Part shown: one piece after another, positions 22,196 to 32,958 of the stretch
Layout: each line of letters opens with the position of its first letter
How positions within the stretch are numbered: the first letter of the stretch is position 1
Assembly (NCBI GenBank): GCA_025529335.1
Contig: JAMYHX010000422.1
Location: 1-38,325, forward strand
DNA length: 38,325 nt
Origin: Rhizopus sp. PT2906
Lineage: Eukaryota; Mucoromycota; Mucoromycetes; Mucorales; Rhizopodaceae
Reading direction: 5' to 3'
The notes under the pieces: model-generated
The model's database searches: none
What the model was told of the DNA's origin: nothing
Seen by the model: the letters and a program-made list of their open reading frames with translations, nothing else
Made by a program: the position numbers and the translations under genes

Positions 22196-23232
22196 CTATA
22201 GAAATAACCTATATATAAATATGACTAGAAATGGTAATAGAATGCCTATCAATGCACCAGCCCATCCAGAGCCATCTTGGTTGGGTGTAGTTGATAAATG
22301 TTGCCGAGTGTTTGATGAACTGTTAGTTGTCAAGCTACTTGACTCATCCTCTGCTTTATAGTTTATAGCTATACTGGGTATATCTTCTCTTTCAGCCTTT
22401 AACTCTCTTTTGGTGTCACTCAAAGCATTGTTCATATGTGCCTGACAGTCAGGGCAAATCCATTCTCTTGATCTAAGATATATACAGGTCATATCTTTTC
22501 TTTTCTTTTAAAGACATTGCATATTTACCGTCTTGCTAACTGTCTACGTTCTGCTTGTGTGTAATCCAAACCTCCAATAGCCCCTTTGGCTTCAGTTGGA
22601 AAGAATGCAATGACAGCAAGTAAGATAGTTCGAACTATATATGATTTATAAACTAATTAATTCATATCATTAACTAACTTACTTCCCCATGCTGGCTGCC
22701 AGAATTCAGGATGGAAACCTGTTATGCTCAAACAAATCTTTTTGTAAAGTTCAAACCTTCCATTTGGCTAATAATAGCAATAAATCATCAGAATATAATA
22801 AGTGACTATAACTGCTTACAGTCAAAAACATGATTTCAGGTGGTTTAAATGGATATTCAGAAGGTAACAGGATACGACCATGATATCTAGATACCAGTTA
22901 ACCAATCTCTTTCTCTATGCCTCATGCTTAATATTCAATACCTTCCACCCTCAAAATCTGTGCCATCAGGACCTCTAATGGTAAAATGCCACTCGAATAA
23001 ATTATCCTTTAATAAAAGTATGCTACGTGTGAGTGCTTGATGACGGAAATCACATTGACTCTTACTTCTAATGGATGAGCACTATATTCATATGCATTTT
23101 CTGCGGCAATTTCTTTTGCTTCTTGCATAATCCTTTTGACGCCTTTTATATAAATGAGTAACGACAACAGTGGCCATATGTGTATGTACTCTAGTCTATA
23201 CCCAAGTTCTTTGCACTATATCTCCCATTCAT
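22196..23232 (-). CDS. UBC6: ER-anchored ubiquitin-conjugating enzyme E2 (UBE2J/Ubc6)
   Basis: A 235-residue tail-anchored E2 that works in ER-associated degradation with membrane E3 ligases. Seven exons, with introns 23143-23201, 23007-23065, 22887-22941, 22768-22819, 22635-22682 and 22473-22528. The spliced product starts NGRYSAKNLGVKRIMQEAKE and has the UBE2J form of the active site: TPNGRF in place of HPN, then YKKICLSITGFHPEFWQPAW with the catalytic Cys at about residue 92. The linker is polar, with SREWICPDCQ. The C-terminus is a single hydrophobic anchor (ALIGILLPFLVIFIYRLFL). Exon 1 is only 31 nt. A decayed gene starts 4 bp beyond the ATG on the opposite strand. Confidence 0.94.
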
Positions 23233-23235
23233 TTT

Positions 23236-23801
23236 GACACGGCAGAAGAGCAAGATGCTAAACTTTTGGTTGCCAAGAGACTTTTTAAATTGGGCCAATC
23301 AGATTTCTTCTTTTTGCATAAGAGGAAGGTAAATTAGTTCAAACTTCGTAAGGCTATTACAATGTGTTCAGAGACTGTCCTTGTGGATCATAATTTATTG
23401 ACAATGGGATATTATGCAAATCTTATGTCAATAGTGCATACTGAAAAAGAGCTTTTGTCCATGATTGGACTATCAGTGAAAGAAACATCTTTTTGTTTTC
23501 AACAATGACTGCGGATGCATTGAGTGCCTCAAAGAGTCGTATAGTGATCAATGCACTCATCTTATATACAATATGCTGTTGACCTGATAATTCCATGTTT
23601 GCTTACAAACTTTTAACAACCTCAGTCCTTGCTTATAATGCTATTGATCAATCGCTTCTTGACTGATTCGACTTGCTCTTTAAAAAAGTTACGTGCAACA
23701 TTCCGTTGAATGAAAGTACCTTTCGTAGCTTCATTAAAGTTGTTCATTCAAAGGTTCATAGTTCAGGGGCAGCTTATGGGAAGCCCACTCTGTTCTACTA
23801 A
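23236..23801 (+). pseudogene. decayed protein-coding gene, possibly PPR-like
   Basis: From 23236 one frame reads AEEQDAKLLVAKRLFKLGQS and, after one TAG, ITMCSETVLVDHNLLTMGYY, ending at TGA near 23506. From 23505 a shifted frame continues TADALSASKSRIVINALILY, MFAYKLLTTSVLAYNAIDQS and TCNIPLNESTFRSFIKVVHS with two TGA codons, ending at TAA 23799-23801. Four stops and one frameshift in about 190 codons is far fewer than expected for random AT-rich DNA, so this was once coding. Phrases like AYNAIDQSLLD and NESTFRSFIK resemble pentatricopeptide repeats, but that assignment is weak. No start codon context is visible because the left end abuts UBC6 exon 1. Confidence 0.45.
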
Positions 23802-23954
23802 CAAAGTAAAGCAGTCACATTAGATTGCGTCATTTCCTTATATTGGATCTCCGATGTAAGCGGGCAAGATGGGGACGTGCAAAGCAAGGGATTTTAATTT
23901 TTCGAAAAGACTTTTTTTTTCTCGTCCTTTTACCTACAATAGACAATTACAAGA

Positions 23955-24364
23955 ATGTTCTATCCCCGTGTCCTTTTATCCGCTGCTGCTAGATCCGCAC
24001 AACGTCCTTTGATGACACGTATGGCTGCACCTGCTGTCTTTTCTCGTCTCTATGCTTCTCTTCCCAAGGACACCATTGAATCTCGTATTCTCGATATTCT
24101 CAGAGGCTTTGAGAAGGTTGATGCCAACAAGGTAAATGATTATACATGTATTTTTGTATATCTCGATACTAACTTCTCATATAATAGGTGACAGCTCAAT
24201 CCAACTTTATCAAGGATCTCGGCTTAGACAGCTTAGACACCGTTGAAGTAGTGATGGCAATTGAAGAAGAATTCTCAGTTGAAATCCCAGACGCCGATGC
24301 TGATGCCATTCAAAGTGTTCAACAAGCTGTTGAATACATTTCCAAGCGTGAAGATGCTCACTAA
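23955..24364 (+). CDS. ACP1: mitochondrial acyl carrier protein (NDUFAB1/ACPM)
   Basis: A 117-residue acyl carrier protein for mitochondrial fatty acid (lipoate precursor) synthesis, also a complex I and Fe-S assembly partner. One intron (24132-24187). Residues 1-35 form an Arg/Ala/Ser-rich presequence (MFYPRVLLSAAARSAQRP). The carrier domain has DTIESRILDILRGFEKVDAN and the phosphopantetheine attachment motif DLGLDSLDTVEV, with Ser at about residue 74. It continues AIEEEFSVEIPDADADAI. A pyrimidine-rich leader precedes the ATG. Length is normal for the family. Confidence 0.96.
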
Positions 24365-24617
24365 ATTGATTTTTTTAATTGATAATAAATAACCGCCACA
24401 CAGATATACACGCACATATGCACCCTGGGAATTATATGTTTAGTTCATAATGCGGATATGAAAATAACAGGTCTGTTATTATAGAAGGGGGGCGGAGGGA
24501 CTTTATTTCATTTATTTGTATAAAAGAGAGAGAGAGAGAGAGCTAAAAAGATGAATAAGTCAAATCATCTTCAGAAGACTATAAACATATGTATATGAGT
24601 TAATCAATTCACATAAT
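24365..24617. other. convergent 3' spacer with GA repeat
   Basis: About 250 bp between the ends of the acyl carrier protein and bHLH genes. It carries a GA dinucleotide run at about 24524-24542 and nothing else recognisable. Confidence 0.6.
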
Positions 24618-25184
24618 TCAAATTAGAGGGGAACCTACCTCATCATCAAACGCTCTAGTTATTATTGTTAGTGGATGTATTTTATATAAATAAAAACACT
24701 TACGATTCTCCTAGTAAGTTTTGAAGGTCTTTTATCTGACTCTTCAAGTCATTCTTTACACTAATTAAATGTCTAATATGATCCACAGCTATAAATATAT
24801 CTAGTTAGCTAAGGTAGATTACTAGTATATAGGCTTACATTTTTGTAAGATGAATGCTTCTGATCTATTGCCTTGGGTGAGCGAAGGAACTATATCGATT
24901 AATTGATCAAATCCTAATTTAATATTCTGTCTACGCTTCTTCTCGGATGCAATATGATTTGCCTTCTTTTCTGCATCTGTTAATAGTTCATGAGGTGCTT
25001 TACGTGGTTTACGTTCCTTTTTAGGAGTGGGTGATGACTCTTCTAGTTTGATCTCTGTATTATCTAGACTCCTTTTCTTATTATTATTACTACTATTATT
25101 GGATTGTGCTATAGATAATGATGATGATGATGATGGCTGTATGTATTTATTATCTTCTTCTGTATCTTCTATGTATTGAATCAT
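24618..25184 (-). CDS. basic helix-loop-helix transcription factor (Ino4-like)
   Basis: A 155-residue nuclear bHLH protein in three exons (introns 24789-24838 and 24655-24703). After an Asn/Ser-rich N-terminus and a Lys-rich stretch (PTPKKERKPRKAPHE), the basic region reads KKANHIASEKKRRQNIKLGF. His77, Glu81 and Arg85 are the class B residues that read CACGTG E-boxes. The loop and helix 2 are GNRSEAFILQK, then SVDHIRHLISVKNDLKSQIK, with a short leucine-repeat extension. The small size and basic-region sequence are closest to Ino4/MLX-type partners; the identity within that group is uncertain. It diverges from NPR3, and a CACGTG lies in the shared promoter. Confidence 0.85.
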
Positions 25185-25426
25185 TAATATCTCTTTTCTC
25201 TCTCTCTCTCTTTACTTTTATATCTTACCAGGTATCAGTAAAGCATTTATATACTTGGGTTGTTCTTGTTGTGTTATTGACATCAGAAGACAGAAGGGAA
25301 TAAACAGAAAAAGAGAAAGAGAAAGAGAAACGGATAAAAGAGGAAGAAAGAGTGGGAACTCCAATTGGGTTCAAATTTAAAATCACGTGAAAGCACGCTT
25401 TTAAGACAAGAAAAAAAAAAATAATA
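25185..25426. promoter_or_regulatory. divergent bHLH/NPR3 promoter with CACGTG E-box
   Basis: The 242 bp between two divergent ATGs must hold both promoters. It contains a palindromic CACGTG at 25384-25389, 38 bp before the NPR3 ATG. On the minus strand it reads TTTCACGTGA, close to the inositol-responsive UAS bound by Ino2/Ino4 in yeast. CT-rich (25195-25211) and GA-rich tracts flank it. Binding by the adjacent bHLH protein is inference. Confidence 0.5.
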
Positions 25427-27355
25427 ATGCAAAAGGGTTTATTTATGAGCTCTTTATTAGCTATACTCTTAGTTGTCAATTCAACTAGAGGTCATCACTA
25501 CTTATTCAGCTATCCAACAAACCCTAAACGACCTTCCTCATTTCACCAACAACGTTTTGAGTCTGAGGATCATTTTTATGGCTCATCCGTCAGTTGTCTT
25601 ACGAACAATGATGACAAAAGACAATCAGCTGAAGCTGATCCAGATCCTTTTGCAGGACGTGACACCATATTCAACATTGACGTTTCATTTTTGGCAGACG
25701 CTTTAGCTCCCAAATTACCGCTGTGCGATCGTAAATTTCAACTGTGTATTGACGATCTTACCTTTGTAGGGCACCCTGTCAGTTTGACATCACCACAGAA
25801 TGAATCACGAGAACACGAAGAGACACCATCAACTCATGTATCTCCTAAATCACCTTTAACTCCAAATACGACCTCTTCACCTCATGATCAACAAGAAGAG
25901 AATGACGCTCAGAGTATCGTCAATGAATCCTCTTATAGCGAAACTGAAAGTGATCACGGCAGTACTGACGGAGACGATAGGAGCAATAAAAACATTGATG
26001 ACAGTCATGACGAAAGCTCTCTATCCGATGGCTCACCTGGATCAATTCATATGACTCTATTCCACGTTGTCTTTGTCTTGTCACCACCTGATCTTGAATT
26101 GAACGCACAAGTAGAGACGCTTTACAAACATGTCATCTTGAAATACTCTTCTGCATTAAGATACGAGCAGTTACGGTGTGGTTATGTGCAAGAAGAAATA
26201 GAAAAAGTATTGGCTTTGAAAGAAGAGGCTTATAATAAAGGCACACCTTATAATCAAGTGATGAGTGAAATACTACAGAAATCATCACTCGCCAGAGACA
26301 TCCGACAGATCTACACAGCTATCTCTTCAAATGCAGCAGCACACGTTATCATCAACGACTTTATTGATTTATCCTTGCAGATACCCATACTTGGAACAAA
26401 GAAGACGACATCAAGGAATTCATTGGAGGATAGTTTTGTTTCTCCTACAGCCTCTTCTTTGATGGACATTTACTCTGTTACAGGTTATGAATATGATAGT
26501 TATCCGATTCTCTGTCCTTATCATACCCTGCTACTCCTGGAAGATCCTGAGGAAGTTCTCAAGAATATGCCGCTAGACGCAAGTCCAACTTTAGTGCAGC
26601 TAGTACAAATACTGACACCCACTCAAAGGTAAGTATGTAGATATTGAAATGAAACAAGCGTGTTAGAAGCCTTTTATTATAGTCTACAAGAGTTACATCT
26701 TCTTCTCGATTGTTCGCTAGCCCAAATATATCGCCTTGCAGCCCATTTGATCTATTGGCGGAAGGCAAAGTTGATCAACACCATTAGCACAAGAAATATT
26801 TATGTCGTATCACCCACTGCAAAGCTAGAAGAGTATAGTAATAACAATATGCTCGTAGCACTTGATTAACATACACATTGTAGTATGGCAGCTTTAGAAG
26901 CCGATTTTAGACAGCATATACCGAACCTAAGCTTGCCAATTTTATTGTCCAAGCTTCAACATACACAACAATACTACCAAGTATATCGGATTAAAGAACT
27001 CAAGAATCAATACCTAGAAGCGATTACCTGGCTTATTCGAAAAGATTTGGTCGTTCAGGTGCACATGTACCTTGTCTTGATTCAGAATGGCGCACCTCAG
27101 CCACAGATAGATGAAAATAATACAGAAGACGTGATACCGTCGAGTCCAAACAATGGCGAAAGGCTAAAAAGAATAACAGCAAATCATGAAAGAGCACCCA
27201 AGGAAGTGGCTGATTTATTTGAACGATTAAAACCATATATGAAAGGACATAATCATATTGATGAGATTGTCTATAGAGAAGGTATATCTCGACGGCAGTT
27301 AGGTTTAGTCTTGAAATATTATCGAGACAGGATACTCATTGTATATCACTATTAA
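25427..27355 (+). CDS. NPR3: NPR3/NPRL3, GATOR1 (SEACIT) subunit
   Basis: A 607-residue subunit of the GAP complex that represses TORC1 on amino-acid shortage at the vacuole. Introns are 26629-26682 and 26833-26883. It opens with LLAILLVVNSTRGHHYLFSY, the longin-type start of NPRL3. A Ser/Asp-rich insert (about residues 125-205) separates this from MTLFHVVFVLSPPDLELNAQ. Later blocks are SYPILCPYHTLLLLEDPEEV and LAAHLIYWRKAKLINTISTR. The C-terminus has WLIRKDLVVQVHMYLVL and a winged-helix-like end. The second intron splice gives EDMAALEADF in frame. The start is the first ATG after an A-rich leader. It converges on the COPI-associated gene with 57 bp between stops. Confidence 0.92.
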
Positions 27356-27412
27356 TTTTCCCCCTTTTCCTTCTCTCTCTTTCTCTCTTGTTTCTTACTT
27401 TATTTATACATT

Positions 27413-28114
27413 TCAATAAATACGCAAGTTATTACGACAAACAGGTGTAGAAGAAGCCGTTGTAGGTGCCGCCACTTTGGATGAGGCTGGATGCCAAGCT
27501 GAAGGATGTAAAAAGTGAGATGAAGGAGGCATGGTTAGATGATCAGGTGAAGAAAGAAGCACAGGAGGTGGTATGTTCAAATCGAGACCTTCTGCCCAAA
27601 AGTCCTTGTGATTTTGCCAGTGTATGAGAAATCCATGAGGAGGAGGTAAGGTAGATAAAGATAGGATGATATAGGCGAATCCAAACGTAAATACAAGGAT
27701 AGCAACGATGATATTAAAGACAATTTCGCACATGATAAGGCAACCAAGACTAAAATCAACAGATATGAGAATTATCTTTAATTCCTTGGTTATACTTACA
27801 ATAACATGATCAGACCTTTCCCTCTATGAAGTGATAAGAAGCCAAAGTAAAGCTGTATATACGGAGTAGGTGCAATAATTTCATGGACTACAAGGAGTAA
27901 ACAAATAAGACTTTTTGTTATATAAGTAGTGAAAGAAAGTGTAGAGAAAGTAAACCATTTACATGCAGTAAATTGATTGAATGATATCCGCTAATGACCC
28001 ACCACTTGCTTTCAATATGGATCCTGACAAGACCATAATGTAAAGTGTAATGTTGGCAACATTTAATAAAAGATAGGCCAAGTTTTCAAATTTTGCTCGA
28101 GATATTCGTTTCAT
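27413..28114 (-). CDS. COPI-associated / Tvp15-like four-span membrane protein
   Basis: A predicted 199-residue integral membrane protein of the Golgi/endosome system. Introns are 27911-27962 and 27750-27799. Four hydrophobic spans occupy the first 140 residues: LAYLLLNVANITLYIMVLSG, CILICLLLVVHEIIAP, GKGLIMLFLGCLIM and FNIIVAILVFTFGFAYIILS. The motif YIQLYFGFLSLHRGKGLIML matches the COPI_assoc family pattern FGFL..xGRGLxYL. The tail is Pro/Ser-rich. The acceptor at 27911 (AAAAAG) is chosen because the next AG puts the conserved block out of frame. An in-frame ATG at 28255 would extend the protein but overlaps the upstream gene; I prefer 28114. Family assignment is moderate. Confidence 0.65.
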
Positions 28115-28211
28115 TAAGAAAAGATGTTTATTATATTCTCGCTTTTGAATGATAAAAGTAACTAGTGTTAATATAAATGATTTGGCATTTGAATTATGTC
28201 GTTTCTTCTTA

Positions 28212-29766
28212 TTAAAAGAAATATGAGTTGCGATTACGTTTTCTAATAGTTCCATGATTCAAGCTGAGACTTCTAGATATCTCTTGATGAACAGGTGAAG
28301 AAGGAGGTGAAGGTAAGGTGGTATCATCCTTATGTTCTTGTTCTGCTAATAAAGATTTCAAAATTGTCTTACTCTCTTCCCATCGTGTAGACAGTTTAAC
28401 CAAGGCATCATCCACACTGGTAAAACGTGTGTTGATTCTATTCAAACTTTGGACTGTACCTAAGAACAAAAATAATAAGAAAACATTGTATAAAGACAAT
28501 TATGTATACCTCTTCCATAAGACAAGTATTTCATATCTTGTCTGCAGGCAAACAGTTTAGATTGACATTCTTCCATATATCTTTCTATGGCAGCCACTTT
28601 TTGTATTAATTCAACAGCCTTGTTCTCTGAAGGGGATATGTCTGTCATTGGTGATGACGGTGACAAAGTATAGTTTAAGGACAATGACTTTGTACCCTTT
28701 GAGTCTTTTTTTTTTTTTAAAAAAAAAAAAAGACTTAGTTTTTTCATTATTTGTATCTTTTTCTTTACCTGTCATGACGGTGAGAGGTTCGGAAGAAACG
28801 ACTTGTGCCAATTGTTTATTAAACTTTTGGTATTCGAGAACAAGTTGATGATTGACTTGAATAGCCCGTTTCCAATTTTTACCATAATGAGCTGCTTGAT
28901 TATTAGACATGACATCTAGTGCCAACAGATGCAAAAAATAGTCTCGACGCTTTGAACGAATTGAAGTAATCAACAAGTCTACATCTTGTAACTTGTCCAT
29001 GTACATGTCCCGAAGCCTACATAGATTTTGAGAATCCGTCAATGGTTTCAGCTGATTGATCAGTTGGGTATAAGTCTCAAGATGTGGTTTGATAATAGGG
29101 ATAAGTCGTTGTGTGTTGGTTGATAGAGTGGCTAAAGCCGTATCGCTCTTTTGAGACAATGAAATGATTTCATGCATAGAATCAAGAGCAGATGCATGTA
29201 TCTTCCTAACCTGCACATGTTTCTATAATACTTGTTATATTCATATTCAGTAAAAATCTATGAAATACTTACGTTGTGTCTATATATAAAATAGCAGGTA
29301 AATAGGTAACTGATCAATAGTCCATAAACAAGTGTATCATGATAATAGTAATAACATGTAGCAAGGAGTGTTACACTATAGAGAAGGCTGATGGTCAATA
29401 TAAATAAATGACCGATGCCCTCGGTTGTCTGTGGAGCATTCTCGAGCATTTGCTGCTGCTGTTGTTGTTGATTTAGTTCATTAAATACGGATGAAGTAAC
29501 GATCAAATACTTGAATTGTTCTTCAAATATAGATTGTTCTTTAGGAGATAAAGAAGTCGAAAAAAGTATCTAAATGATATGTAAGCTATTGATTTGTCCT
29601 AAAGCAAAAAAAAGAATACCTTTATGGTACGAGTCCAATGATAGAGAATAGACCATGGAAGGATTAAGAGTCTAAGTAGCATGAACCTTTTTGTTAAAAG
29701 AAAGATAAAGAATAGAAATAAGCCGACATTTAAAGGAGACAAGAGATTTAAAATGTCTTGTTTCAT
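28212..29766 (-). CDS. vezatin/Inp2-like protein (myosin-binding, peroxisome-inheritance family)
   Basis: A 425-residue protein in five exons (introns 29570-29619, 29223-29272, 28642-28768, 28460-28509). It has an N-terminal hydrophobic span (LNVGLFLFFIFLLT), a Gln run and a hairpin of two further spans (LFILTISLLYSVTLLATCYY, LVYGLLISYLFTCYFIY). Then comes a long helical cytosolic region with RLRDMYMDKLQDVDLLITSI and RSKRRDYFLHLLALDVMSNN, the sort of block that defines the vezatin/myosin-binding family. In yeast Inp2 tethers peroxisomes to myosin V. The function here is inferred from architecture, so confidence is moderate. It starts 52 bp after the VPS16 stop on the same strand. Acceptors ATTATAG and TGTGCAG both keep frame at intron 2; I used the first. 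Confidence 0.6.
28702..28735. repeat. perfect 34-nt palindrome AGTC-T13-A13-GACT in an intron
   Basis: The inverted repeat has no spacer and no mismatch: AGTC plus T13 against A13 plus GACT. It sits inside intron 3 (28642-28768) of the vezatin-like gene. That intron is also bounded by direct repeats at 28642-28663 and 28769-28783. Confidence 0.92.
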
Positions 29767-29818
29767 ATTTTAAGGAAAAAAGAAAAAGAGAAGCAAAATC
29801 AGATGTTTATGTATTTTA

Positions 29819-32800
29819 TTACTTTGCATTGAGTTGTGCAAGCAGTGAATCCAGTTCTTGTGCAACAATATGATTTGTACATTTTGCCCGAACTTGTCTA
29901 TTTTGATATGAGTATGTTTCTATTTACTTGTATATATTTTACCTTAATCCTTCTACGTCTTTATTCAAAAATGCTTGTTCGCCTGCCTCCTTAAAGGCTC
30001 CGATTTTGATAAAGAGCATAGGTCTTGCAGGTGGATCACACTTTAAGATGTATTTTGATGCCTCTTGATACTGTTTAGCCTTTATGCATTCTTCAACAAA
30101 TGGCTATTTTACGCGCGATTAGATGATTTATAGACAATGATCCGATTTAACTACCTCATATCCAATAGGTGACTTTCTACTCTTTGCGAGCTTTTCCAAG
30201 TTATCCCAATCCCTAACTTCAACAAGAGCCCGAAGCTTGACCCACCAATATCTATCGGGGAATGTTAATGTTCCGAATGACATGTCGGAGGACAAACCTT
30301 TTGTCTGGTACTTTGAAGTCAGTCTTGACCTTGCTCGCCTTATTATGTTGACCAATTGTCGTGCATTTATAGATTGTTTCACTCACTGATAACCCTGTAA
30401 AGGACTGCTGAGTATCCTTCTCAAGTGTTAGCTGGTATTGAAGTAGCTTGATAGCTTCATCTGTCGCCTACAACACACTTATGTCATTATTTTGTTTCTA
30501 TACATGTATTTCTACCTTGGCTTCGAATGTTTGTTCTCGCTGTTCGTTATAAGCCTTGGCCGCTATCTTGAGCTTTTTTATACGCTCTAAAATATCCTAG
30601 TCATATATTATGATCACAGCTATATACAATCAATTATATATTCTTACAGAATCATTAAAACCTTCAAGCAACATAAAATTAGCACTGTCCAGTCTTCTGT
30701 CATCCTGATAGTAAAAGTCCTTCAAAAGTTCAGTGTCTTGTTCCTTGCAGTAAACTTCCAGTAGATTACACGCCATCGGCTTATTATTGATCACACGGAA
30801 GAATTCTCCAAGTGGCAATTTACGCTTCAAGTGAAATATGACCAAATAAACTAAATCAGTATCTCCACTCTCTATTGCCTTGATCAAAGCCGTTTCATCT
30901 TCCTGCATCGAAAGTAACAAAGGAACCTGATCTGCTGCCCTAGGTTCATAATCCAATAGTCTTGTCGCTAATCGAGTTTGACCGGCATCATGCGCAGTCT
31001 TTGCAATCTCGGCGTAAGAAAGGCCTGGCTTCTTGGCTAATTTATCTACAATCGCTCTACAGATGGATTCTTCATCTTCTGTGGATGACTTGATTTTTTC
31101 ACAGGCCCAGTGGATAAGGATTTTATCTGTTCGTATCTGAAGATATTCGGCGATACGAACGGCCAGTAAGTGATGGTTACGATTAACTAGGCGATCAATC
31201 AACACTTCGGGTCCTTGACGTTTATACCTATTACTGGTTAATCAAGTGATAGGAAAAGCTTTTTTTTCTTTATTCTATTTACATACTGGGTATAAGTCAG
31301 AGGTATGCCAATATCATAGTATCTCACTGCATTCAGCACACGGATGGTTTGAGCCATATCGACAAAGTTGTTTGCATTATAGTTTTCCAAAAAGCATTTA
31401 CCAAACGAAGCTGCCTTCAGTAACGTACGTTGATAATAGTGCTGAAATTCAAAGCCTGCTGCTTCAATGCAGCTATCAACAGCATCGACTAGTTCTGTCT
31501 TGATGGTACGGATGTTTTCATCTGCTTTGGGGCTTTTACGCTAATTTGAAGTTAGATATATCATTTGCTATGTACACCTTACCTCATAATGATCCAATGC
31601 ATCATATAACATGGCAGGTGGATCAGTTGAGCCGATCTTGAAGATTTTTTCAGTAGAATCTAGATGGGCATGAGCTACAATCTCCCGTTTCTTTTGTTTA
31701 TGCTTGCTTACCTGGTACTTTCTGTAACAGTTCACACCTGTCATTACTCATGATTCGAACACCATCAATTTCAGATACGAGATAGATGGGGTCCTCATAA
31801 GAGTACTTTATCCAATCACCATAAGGTCCCACGATCAAAACGATGTGGTCCCAATAAAGGACGACGGCATCTGTGCCACACCAGACGAGCTGTTGAGGAG
31901 GAATCCTTGATTTTGTAGAATATTCGGACATATTCTTTTGAAAATCAGTCGATACAACCCATAGCTTGCCATCTGCAGTAAACAAGGCAAGGAATTTTCC
32001 GTTTGGAGACACAGCCATTTTGGTAAAGGGGCCTTGTGTCAGATGCTCGTCTGTAGCCTCATTACTGTCCACCACGAGAATGGTTGAACCTGTCGCGATC
32101 AAGACTTCTACGTGTCTGCTTAACGTAAACTGAGGGGGCACAATCGTCCAACTGTGAGGGGGTTCGTCCAGTCGAATGTCTGCAAGAGGCTTTGGTTGTG
32201 GTTCCAGAAAGTTGGTGACAGAAATAAGTTGATATTTGCTGGTCATCGCAACAAGGCCGCCTCCCCAAATTTGACAATCAATGATACCATCATCTTTTGC
32301 TTCCTAATAAATAAACATATCCTGCGTCAGTCATTAAAGGCCCTAAAGTGACTTCTTGAAAGCGTACCTTTCCTAGAGAAAATTGACTAAACTGACCATG
32401 GAGCGTATATAGCCTGACTGAACCATCTTCTGTGACAACAACAAGTTGCTCTTGTTCTGTCCATCCTAAACCAACAATCTTTCCTTTATCCCACTTTTTC
32501 CCGTGGATATTCGCACGTTAGTTGAAGATCTAATCGAAGAGGCTTATATTACCTGGATTTGTTCGATGAGTTTGCCTGCACTAGTATACATATATATCGT
32601 AGGTTTTATAGGCTGTTGTTTTTGCAACAACAACACCTTTCGATCGTCCCTTATCATTGCTATATATTTTATGTTATGAACCAATACAGAAAGCTCTCAT
32701 CGAAATTTACCAATAGGTCCACCATATTGGGCTCCTGCAATCATAAACTTTGATAGGTCAGACTGATTCCAAGATAAAGAATATATCTCTTGTTTCCTAA

Positions 32801-32958
32801 AATACTTGTAAATACTGAGAGTGGTTTGCATACGATTGTCTTTATACTTGCTTATAAAAGCGATCCTATATGACCTTGGTAAGTAAAGAAGTAGGACAGC
32901 TCGAAAGAATATTCCTTACATGTAATTCAGTCCAATCAGCTGTTGGATTTGTAACCAT
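29819..32958 (-). CDS. VPS16: VPS16, core subunit of HOPS/CORVET tethering complexes
   Basis: An 825-residue class C Vps protein for endosome-vacuole tethering and fusion. It has fourteen exons, with introns 32866-32919, 32797-32851, 32660-32710, 32494-32552, 32304-32367, 31675-31711, 31541-31582, 31228-31286, 30597-30647, 30468-30515, 30253-30298, 30104-30154 and 29898-29942. The N-terminal propeller reads FYKKQEIYSLSWN, QYGGPIAMIRDD and IIDCQIWGGGLVAMTSKYQL. The solenoid has AASFGKCFLENY, IGIPLTYTQYKRQGPEVLID, ILIHWACEKIK and VPDKRYWWVKLRALVEVRDW, then SRKSPIGYEPFVEECI, all as in Vps16. Length is close to the human 839. Exon 2 is 14 nt, and the next intron needs a GC-AG pair (GCAAGT donor at 32851) to keep frame. 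Confidence 0.95.

Noticed and set aside
28115..28255. Upstream ATG extending the COPI-associated protein by 47 residues
   Set aside because: It would overlap the coding end of the vezatin-like gene and precedes the conserved region; the ATG at 28114 is simpler.
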